Source of the DNA: JBBTQZ01 sp038065435
Lineage (GTDB): Bacteria; Patescibacteriota; Minisyncoccia; Phycocordibacterales; WO2-35-19
Reading direction: 5' to 3'
NCBI GenBank assembly: GCA_038065435.1
Contig: JBBTQZ010000047.1
Coordinates: 1 to 5,842, forward strand
Length of the DNA stretch: 5,842 nt
Shown: positions 1-3,788 of the stretch, in pieces
How the letters are laid out: every line of letters starts with the position of its first letter
Numbering within the stretch: the stretch's first letter is position 1
Notes under the pieces: generated by a model
The model's database searches: none
Told to the model about the DNA's origin: nothing
What the model saw: the letters and a program-made list of their open reading frames with translations, nothing else
Position numbers and translations under genes: made by a program

Positions 1-96
1 GATACCCTAAAAATGGCTGGGATACAAATACTCCGCACCGATCTAGAAGGTAGAGTAATGTTCGAAACCGATGGATTAAAACTAAAAATTAAATAA
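1..96 (+). CDS. ComEC-like metallo-beta-lactamase-fold hydrolase, C-terminal fragment (5' end outside window)
   Basis: Frame 1 is open from the first base to a TAA at 94-96 and gives 31 residues. The tail contains the string ILRTDLEGRVMFETDG, followed by a short lysine-rich end. An (V/I)LRTD-x-x-G-x-(V/I)-x-x-x-(T/S)DG ending is typical of the metallo-beta-lactamase domain of ComEC/Rec2 DNA-uptake proteins and of the stand-alone ComEC-like hydrolases common in Patescibacteria. In that family the domain lies at the C-terminus and is thought to process or help import single-stranded DNA at the membrane. No catalytic HxHxDH motif can be seen because it would lie upstream, so the assignment depends only on the tail. 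Whether the full protein also has the ComEC membrane channel cannot be told from here. The gene is convergent with rpmB and the two stops overlap by 8 bp. Confidence 0.65.
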   Translation, partial: DTLKMAGIQILRTDLEGRVMFETDGLKLKIK

Positions 97-331
97 CCCC
101 CGCGTCTTTGAGGGCCTTGTAGGGGCCTTTTTTTTGTATAGTTTTTATGCCTTTAGCAGAGAGGTTGAGGATCAGAGTTTTATTGATTTCAGGTACAAAA
201 ATACGCTTTTTTTGGATATTAGCATATCTACGTCGAAGACCCGTATCATTGAACTGGGTGGCTCGCGTTCTATTGGAATAGCCTCTACCTACGAGAGACG
301 ATTTGCCTGTAATTACACAAACTTTAGCCAT
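89..331 (-). CDS. rpmB: 50S ribosomal protein L28 (bL28)
   Basis: The 80-residue product is the length expected for bL28, a small basic protein of the large ribosomal subunit. The N-terminus (MAKVCVITGK) matches the family opening (V/I)C-x-(V/I)TGK. SAKG at residues 58-61 followed by IKTIQKKG matches the conserved C-terminal half (SAKGMRVIDKKG in E. coli). Between the RATx motif near residues 23-26 and RRRY at 33-36 there is an insert of about 6-7 residues compared with E. coli; I recall similar inserts in Parcubacteria L28. Only one cysteine (C5) of the zinc-binding type is present, so it is probably zinc-independent. The ATG at 331 is the only sensible start and has no Shine-Dalgarno upstream. 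The gene diverges from the protease gene and converges on the ComEC-like gene, overlapping its stop. Confidence 0.93.
   Translation of the reverse strand: MAKVCVITGKSSLVGRGYSNRTRATQFNDTGLRRRYANIQKKRIFVPEINKTLILNLSAKGIKTIQKKGPYKALKDAGVI
110..135 (+). terminator. Probable intrinsic terminator of the ComEC-like gene, lying inside rpmB
   Basis: Starting 14 bases after the upstream stop codon, GGCC (113-116) can pair with GGCC (124-127) around a 7-nt loop. The stem extends outward by G-U, A-U and G-U pairs (110-112 with 128-130). It is followed by an uninterrupted run of eight T (128-135). A GC stem with a U tract is the usual Rho-independent form. The same bases encode the end of L28 (QKKGPYKALK) on the other strand, so the terminator and the coding sequence share DNA. 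The stem core is only 4 bp plus wobble pairs, which limits confidence. Confidence 0.5.
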
Positions 332-369
332 AATGTGTGCTATGCTAACATATAGTTACACGAAGAGCA
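332..369. promoter_or_regulatory. Divergent spacer between rpmB and the protease gene, probable overlapping promoters
   Basis: These 38 bp are all that separates two diverging start codons, so promoters for both genes probably lie here or just inside the genes. On the plus strand an extended -10-like element, TGC followed by TATGCT (338-346), would start a transcript about 17 nt before the protease ATG. On the minus strand TATGTT (352-347) is a -10-like box for rpmB. The two boxes almost touch, and neither has a convincing -35. For the protease a weak AAGAG (363-367) sits just before the ATG. This is based on visual matching only. Confidence 0.3.
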
Positions 370-975
370 ATGGAATTTTTATTTATTATAGCTGTCCTTA
401 TAATGTCGGTGGTGATACATGAAGTAGCTCATGGCTATATGGCGCTAGCTCTTGGAGACAATACAGCCAAATATCAGAATAGACTCACTTTGAATCCACT
501 TTCCCATCTAGATCCGGTCGGATCTTTCTTTGTCCCCCTTATGGGTTATATGCTTGGTGGTTTTATAATCGGCTGGGCTAAGCCGGTACCATTCAATCCA
601 TATAATCTGAAAAACCAAAAATGGGGAGAAGCGATGGTTGCCTTTGCTGGGCCACTTTCCAATATAGTCATAGCGATTGTCTTCGGTCTATTCATGCGCT
701 TAACCGTAGCAGAAAATCTTTTAAGCGGACCAGCTTTGGGACTTTTGGGATTTATAGTCTCCATCAACATCACCTTAGCTGTATTCAACCTCATACCTCT
801 GCCACCTTTAGACGGATCCAAAATACTCTTCGCTTTTCTGCCGCTCAAAATGCAAAATGTACGCTTGGCTTTTGAGCGTTTTGGTATTGTATTAGTTATA
901 TTTTTTATTTTTTTTATTTGGCAATATCTTGGGCCTTTGATATTTAAATTGACTAACATAATAATCGGTTACTGA
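370..975 (+). CDS. Site-2 protease family protein (M50 zinc metalloprotease), minimal PDZ-less form
   Basis: This 201-residue membrane protein has the two active-site elements of M50 intramembrane proteases. The zinc-binding HExxH is HEVAH at residues 17-21, inside the first hydrophobic segment, and the third zinc ligand is D148 in NLIPLPPLDGS (140-150). Between them are the family patterns LTLNP (39-43), WAKPVP (69-74) and FAGPLSN (92-98). Hydrophobic stretches at about 2-20, 52-68, 88-110, 120-145 and 168-197 suggest a polytopic inner-membrane protein. There is no PDZ domain and no extra N-terminal segment, so it belongs with the small S2P-like group rather than with RseP. Such proteases cleave membrane-spanning substrates in regulated proteolysis; the substrate here is unknown. 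The start at 370 fits because the zinc motif lies at the usual distance from the N-terminus. It ends 11 bp before the kinase gene, which suggests co-transcription. Confidence 0.9.
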   Translation: MEFLFIIAVLIMSVVIHEVAHGYMALALGDNTAKYQNRLTLNPLSHLDPVGSFFVPLMGYMLGGFIIGWAKPVPFNPYNLKNQKWGEAMVAFAGPLSNIVIAIVFGLFMRLTVAENLLSGPALGLLGFIVSINITLAVFNLIPLPPLDGSKILFAFLPLKMQNVRLAFERFGIVLVIFFIFFIWQYLGPLIFKLTNIIIGY

Positions 976-986
976 TTAAAAATGCG

Positions 987-2309
987 ATGAAAAAAGCCAG
1001 ACTCAAACACTTTATATTATCCTTGTTTATCTTTGGTCTTTTATTTATTTTAATTCAAATTTCTCGCAGCATAGTCCAAGATATATTTGCCAATCCCTCA
1101 AAGTATTTTGACCCAAACTTATCTATAACAGAAATCAGTTATCTTGTATTTTATAATTCCGCTATTTTAATAAGCGTGCTTTTATCTTATACAATCTACC
1201 TATTATTTGGAGCAAACATTAGAGCTGAAGCAAGTGCCACTATAAAAACAAGGGCTCTTTCTGAAGCTGTTCAACAATTGACGGATATATATGAGAGTGC
1301 ACCTGTTCCATATTTGGTTTTAGATAGTAAAGCAAACATCCTCATTCCCAATAAAGCTGCCTTAAGATTTTTTGGTGTTATAAAAGAAGAAATATTGGGT
1401 AAAAACTTATTTTACTATCAACCAAAGGAGGACGGGGAACGAGTGGAAAAATTTATAAGTTATTACAATTCTAATCTGCCGATCAACAGAGAAGAAGCGA
1501 GAATGATAACTAAAAATGGTAAGATAAAATCGGTTCTTCTTTTTGTATTTCACCTCACAGATCGTTTGCACAAAGGCCACGCCGGACTAGCAGTAATCTT
1601 TGACATAACAGAAGAGCAAGATCTGGCTAAGGCAAAAAGTGAATTTCTATCGCTAGCTTCTCATCAACTTAAAACTCCTGCCGCTACTATAAAATGGTAT
1701 TCAGACGTCTTATTATCTTCCGATTTAGGTGAGCTCAACCAAAAACAAAGAGGGTACGCCCAAAAAATATATGAGGTAAACGAAAATATGATAGATCTGG
1801 TTGATACTCTTTTGAATGTCTCCAGGACGGAAATAGGCTCTTTGCCAGTAGACATAAAATCTACCAATGTTCCTGAAATTATAGAGAATGTGCTGGGTGA
1901 ATTGTCTGGACAGATTTTAGTAAAACAATTAAAAATCAGTAAACTGTACGATAAAGAAATGGAAAATCTAAAAAGTGATCCTAAGTTATTAAGAATAGTG
2001 ATCCAAAATCTACTAAGTAACGCGATAAAATACACCCCCGCCAGAGGAAGTGTAAGTATAAAATTGGAGGAGTCGTGGAGCAATAAGAGTATAACAATTT
2101 CAGATACTGGAATTGGTATCCCACCTTCAGAACAAGGTGGGATTTTCAGTAAACTCTTTCGGGCAAGTAATACAAAAGATCTGGTAGATGTTTCAGGCAC
2201 AGGACTTGGTTTGTATTTAGTAAAGTCTATAATGGAAACATTGAAAGGTAGTATAGACTTCAAATCGGAGCAAAACAAAGGTAGTGTATTTACTATAAAA
2301 TTTAATTAG
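987..2309 (+). CDS. Membrane sensor histidine kinase with PAS domain
   Basis: The 440-residue protein reads as an orthodox sensor kinase. Two hydrophobic segments (about 9-25 and 52-74) flank a short outer loop of about 25 residues. A PAS-like domain follows at about 97-208 (ESAPVPYLVLD, then GKNLF). The dimerisation/phosphoacceptor domain spans about 212-283, with H226 in SHQLKTP as the predicted phosphorylated histidine. The ATPase domain (about 331-439) has the N box NLLSNAIKYTP (341-351), the G1 box DTGIGIP (373-379), the F box around F391 and the G2 box GTGLGL (404-409). All key catalytic residues are present, so it should autophosphorylate. The outer loop is too small for a large ligand domain, so the signal may be sensed in the membrane or by PAS. 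The ATG at 987 is used because an ATG 5 bases earlier meets a stop after two codons. No Shine-Dalgarno is visible. The partner regulator starts 12 bp downstream. Confidence 0.94.
   Translation: MKKARLKHFILSLFIFGLLFILIQISRSIVQDIFANPSKYFDPNLSITEISYLVFYNSAILISVLLSYTIYLLFGANIRAEASATIKTRALSEAVQQLTDIYESAPVPYLVLDSKANILIPNKAALRFFGVIKEEILGKNLFYYQPKEDGERVEKFISYYNSNLPINREEARMITKNGKIKSVLLFVFHLTDRLHKGHAGLAVIFDITEEQDLAKAKSEFLSLASHQLKTPAATIKWYSDVLLSSDLGELNQKQRGYAQKIYEVNENMIDLVDTLLNVSRTEIGSLPVDIKSTNVPEIIENVLGELSGQILVKQLKISKLYDKEMENLKSDPKLLRIVIQNLLSNAIKYTPARGSVSIKLEESWSNKSITISDTGIGIPPSEQGGIFSKLFRASNTKDLVDVSGTGLGLYLVKSIMETLKGSIDFKSEQNKGSVFTIKFN
2118..2146 (+). other. Perfect 10-bp hairpin inside the histidine kinase gene
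   Basis: ATCCCACCTT (2118-2127) is followed by a 6-nt loop and its exact reverse complement AAGGTGGGAT (2134-2143), then TTTC. In the protein this is the stretch just after the G1 box (IPPSEQGGIF), so it is ordinary coding sequence as well. The stem has a GC-rich middle and would form in the mRNA. With a short run of four T (2143-2146, the first one in the stem) it resembles a weak intrinsic terminator or pause site. Whether it acts is unknown. Confidence 0.45.
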
Positions 2310-2321
2310 TAACAATAAAAA

Positions 2322-2708
2322 ATGGCAAACAAAAATAACAAAAATACGATTTTAATAGTAGACGATGATACAAATCTAAGAACAATCTTGTTTGATAAGT
2401 TGACGTTGGATGGCTTCAATGTTGATAGTGCGCACAACGGAAAAGAGGGCCTTGAAAAAGCGCTAGCCACACATCCAGATTTAATTATTTTGGATGTATT
2501 GATGCCCGTAATGAATGGCTGGGAAATGCTCCGTAAACTAAGGCTCGATGACTGGGGTAAGAACGCAAAAGTAACGATGCTTACAGTCTTAGAAGATGCT
2601 GACGCTATTGCTCAGGCAATGGAAGGTGGTAGTTTTAACTATTTAGTAAAAACAAACGAAGGAATTGCGGATATAGTGGATAATGTAAAAAATACTTTGG
2701 AGGTATAG
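2322..2708 (+). CDS. Single-domain response regulator (receiver only, CheY-like)
   Basis: The 128-residue product is one receiver domain. It has the acidic pair D14/D15 after the ILIV strand, the phosphoacceptor D58 in LIILDVLMPVMNGWE, the switch threonine T88 and the conserved lysine K110. K110 is followed by threonine rather than the usual cis-proline (K-P), a modest departure. There is no DNA-binding or enzymatic output domain, so after phosphorylation it must act through a protein partner or pass the phosphate on. Position and spacing (12 bp after the kinase stop) make that kinase its likely phosphodonor. The ATG at 2322 lies directly before the first beta-strand region, as expected; upstream is A-rich and has no Shine-Dalgarno. 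It ends 62 bp before rpsL. Confidence 0.93.
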   Translation: MANKNNKNTILIVDDDTNLRTILFDKLTLDGFNVDSAHNGKEGLEKALATHPDLIILDVLMPVMNGWEMLRKLRLDDWGKNAKVTMLTVLEDADAIAQAMEGGSFNYLVKTNEGIADIVDNVKNTLEV

Positions 2709-2770
2709 ATAGTTGCATTTTTTGCACCTTTGTATTAGATTGATAACTAGCAGCTTTGGGCTGTTTTCGT
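2709..2770 (+). promoter_or_regulatory. Leader region of the str genes, possible weak promoter
   Basis: This 62-bp gap is the longest spacer between the signalling genes and the ribosomal genes, so a promoter or processing site for rpsL could lie here. The best match I can find is TTGCAT (2713-2718), 17 bp, TAGATT (2736-2741), which is weak at both boxes. No hairpin followed by a T tract is visible after the regulator stop, so read-through from the upstream genes is possible. No Shine-Dalgarno precedes the rpsL ATG. Confidence 0.22.
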
Positions 2771-3181
2771 ATGGCAACCATAAATCAACTTATAAAAAGA
2801 AAAAGGAAAAGTATTCGCAAAAAATCAAAAGCGATAGCTTTGGCGCGTGGATTCAATACTCTCAAAAACCAGCCAATGTTTTATCCTTCTCCATTTAAAT
2901 CTGGCGTGTGCACCAAAGTCACCACCAAAACCCCGAGAAAACCAAACTCTGCTATAAGAAAGATAGCTAGGGTGCGCCTCACCAACGGTATGGAAGTCAC
3001 TGCTTATATACCAGGCATAGGCCACAATCTGCAAGAGCACTCTAGGGTGACATTGCGAGGCGGTAGAGTAAAAGACATCGGCGTACGCTACACTATAGTG
3101 CGTGGTAGGTTAGACGCCACGGGGGTAGATAAGCGTATGACATCGCGTTCTAGCTATGGAGTTAAGAGACCAAAGAAATAA
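2771..3181 (+). CDS. rpsL: 30S ribosomal protein S12 (uS12), with altered decoding loops
   Basis: The 136-residue protein begins MATINQLIKR, as S12 proteins do, so the ATG at 2771 is preferred over an in-frame TTG at 2756. S12 sits at the decoding centre of the small subunit and controls accuracy of tRNA selection. The two conserved loops are recognisable: TPRKPNSAIRK (54-64) and GGRVKDIGVRY (97-107), together with GHNLQEHS (84-91) and the C-terminal SYGVKRPK. Three features are unusual compared with E. coli. About 13 residues are inserted in the N-terminal part (around residues 25-38), a type I recall from Patescibacteria. Position 56, equivalent to E. coli K43, is Arg. The second loop reads KDIG where nearly all bacteria have KDLPG, so it is one residue shorter. 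Both loop changes lie where streptomycin-resistance mutations occur. rpsG follows after 41 bp. Confidence 0.96.
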   Translation: MATINQLIKRKRKSIRKKSKAIALARGFNTLKNQPMFYPSPFKSGVCTKVTTKTPRKPNSAIRKIARVRLTNGMEVTAYIPGIGHNLQEHSRVTLRGGRVKDIGVRYTIVRGRLDATGVDKRMTSRSSYGVKRPKK

Positions 3182-3190
3182 CTCCACTAA

Positions 3191-3211
3191 CTCCTCTTAC
3201 ATTAAGAGGGG
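3191..3211 (+). promoter_or_regulatory. Intercistronic rpsL-rpsG hairpin covering a Shine-Dalgarno-like sequence
   Basis: CTCCTCTT (3191-3198) can pair with AAGAGGGG (3204-3211) around a 5-nt loop: 8 pairs, one of them G-U. The right arm contains GAGG, the only Shine-Dalgarno-like element among the three str genes, 13 nt before the rpsG ATG, which is a rather long spacing. No T tract follows, so it is not an intrinsic terminator. In E. coli the rpsL-rpsG spacer is where S7 binds its own mRNA and represses translation. This hairpin could serve a similar purpose, but that is inference from position. Confidence 0.5.
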
Positions 3212-3222
3212 AACTAAACAAA

Positions 3223-3693
3223 ATGAGAAGAAAAGTAAAAAATAGAAATAAAGTAGGTACAGACATAAAATTCAACTCCGAAAAGGTGGAGAAGTTTATA
3301 AATTATTGTATGGAAAAGGGCAAAAAAAATACAGCGAGAGCGGTGGTTTATAAAGCATTTGATATTTTGAAAGAAACAGCAAAAATAGAAGATCCTTTGG
3401 AATTGTTTGAAGCGGCTCTCAAAAATACTGGCCCGACTGTAGAAGTACGTTCACGCAGAGTGGGAGGAGCCAACTACCAAGTACCGAGAGAAGTGCGCCC
3501 AGAAAGACGCTCATTCCTATCGATGAAGTGGATCATAGATGCGGCTAGAACAAAGAAGGGCAGACCGATCCACCAAAAATTGGCAGAGGAGATACTGCTT
3601 GCAAGTAAAAACGAAGGAGAAGCAGTCAAAAAGCGTGAGAATGTCCACAAAATGGCAGAGGCCAACAAAGCCTTTGCCCACTTTGCTTGGTGA
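3223..3693 (+). CDS. rpsG: 30S ribosomal protein S7 (uS7)
   Basis: The 156-residue product matches the usual length of bacterial S7, the primary assembly protein of the 30S head, which binds the 3' domain of 16S rRNA and lies near the E-site tRNA. Conserved blocks are PTVEVRSRRVGGANYQVP (71-88, the beta-hairpin contacting the E site), EVRPERR (90-96), MKWIIDAAR and AVKKRENVHKMAEANKAFAH at the C-terminus, ending in W156. The ATG at 3223 gives the normal basic N-terminus (MRRKVKNR). The gene follows rpsL by 41 bp containing a hairpin and precedes fusA by 95 bp containing a repeat. In E. coli S7 is the autogenous repressor of this operon; whether that holds here is not shown by sequence alone. 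Its TGA stop forms part of the stem of a downstream hairpin. Confidence 0.97.
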   Translation: MRRKVKNRNKVGTDIKFNSEKVEKFINYCMEKGKKNTARAVVYKAFDILKETAKIEDPLELFEAALKNTGPTVEVRSRRVGGANYQVPREVRPERRSFLSMKWIIDAARTKKGRPIHQKLAEEILLASKNEGEAVKKRENVHKMAEANKAFAHFAW

Positions 3694-3715
3694 TTTTTAC
3701 TTCGCAAAAATCACC
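3689..3715. repeat. Inverted repeat (10-bp stem, 7-nt loop) at the end of rpsG
   Basis: GGTGATTTTT (3689-3698) and AAAAATCACC (3706-3715) are exact reverse complements around the loop ACTTCGC. The stem begins in the last rpsG sense codon and includes the TGA stop. It is followed by CTGAG rather than a T run, so it is not a standard terminator for rpsG. The loop is exactly complementary to GCGAAGT at 3720-3726 in the adjacent repeat, so two alternative foldings are possible. It probably forms one unit with that repeat. Confidence 0.7.
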
Positions 3716-3748
3716 CTGAGCGAAGTCGAAGGGAGTGAAGTCGAAGGG
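3714..3748. repeat. Dispersed-type palindromic repeat with a duplicated 15-bp unit
   Basis: The unit AGCGAAGTCGAAGGG (3719-3733) is repeated immediately as AGTGAAGTCGAAGGG (3734-3748), differing by one base. With the preceding CCCTG it makes CCCTGAGCGAAGTCGAAGGG, a sequence I recognise as an intergenic repeat found in many unrelated bacteria, including Patescibacteria; its reverse complement begins CCCTTCGACTTCGC. CCCT and AGGG form the stem base, with possible G-A mismatches and a GC-closed GAA loop inside. TTTT follows the second copy (3749-3752), so the element could also help terminate the rpsG transcript. Its function in general is not established as far as I know. Confidence 0.7.
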
Positions 3749-3751
3749 TTT

Positions 3752-3768
3752 TATAATTAGGTTATAAT
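3752..3768 (+). promoter_or_regulatory. Possible fusA promoter: two perfect TATAAT boxes 11 bp apart
   Basis: TATAAT occurs at 3752-3757 and 3763-3768, each inside a copy of TTATAATTA (3751-3759 and 3762-3770). The downstream box would start transcription about 15 nt before the fusA ATG. No good -35 lies 16-18 bp upstream of either, because that space is taken by the repeat. The region is AT-rich, so chance matches are likely, which keeps confidence low. No Shine-Dalgarno precedes fusA. Confidence 0.35.
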
Positions 3769-3788
3769 TATTTTTTATAAATTTTGAG

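Noticed and set aside
134..355. Plus-strand 73-codon frame opposite rpmB
   Set aside because: It lies entirely against a clear L28 gene and its spacer and resembles no protein family.
896..920. T-rich run near the end of the protease gene as a possible terminator
   Set aside because: No stem precedes it. It encodes a phenylalanine-rich transmembrane segment.
546..959. Antisense open frame across the protease gene
   Set aside because: It mirrors a well-conserved M50 gene, has no recognisable domain and has no start signal of its own.
982..990. ATG-CGA-TGA two-codon mini-ORF overlapping the kinase start
   Set aside because: It is too short to judge, has no ribosome-binding sequence and could occur by chance. 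It only helps rule out an earlier kinase start.
1664..2278. Long antisense open frame across the kinase gene (204 codons)
   Set aside because: The plus-strand kinase has every expected motif, and the reverse product is a serine/isoleucine-rich composition artefact.
2756..2770. Upstream TTG start that would add five residues to S12
   Set aside because: S12 proteins start with M-x-T-I-N-Q-L, which the ATG at 2771 gives exactly. The added residues (MGCFR) match nothing in the family.
3691..3693. Possible TGA recoding (as in Gracilibacteria or Mycoplasma)
   Set aside because: TGA ends rpsG right after the conserved FAHFAW terminus and also ends the protease gene. No in-frame TGA occurs inside the conserved genes.
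3539..3760. Plus-strand frame overlapping rpsG and ending in an SEVEGSEVEG-like tail
   Set aside because: The tail is just the translation of the duplicated intergenic repeat, and the rest is an out-of-frame reading of rpsG.
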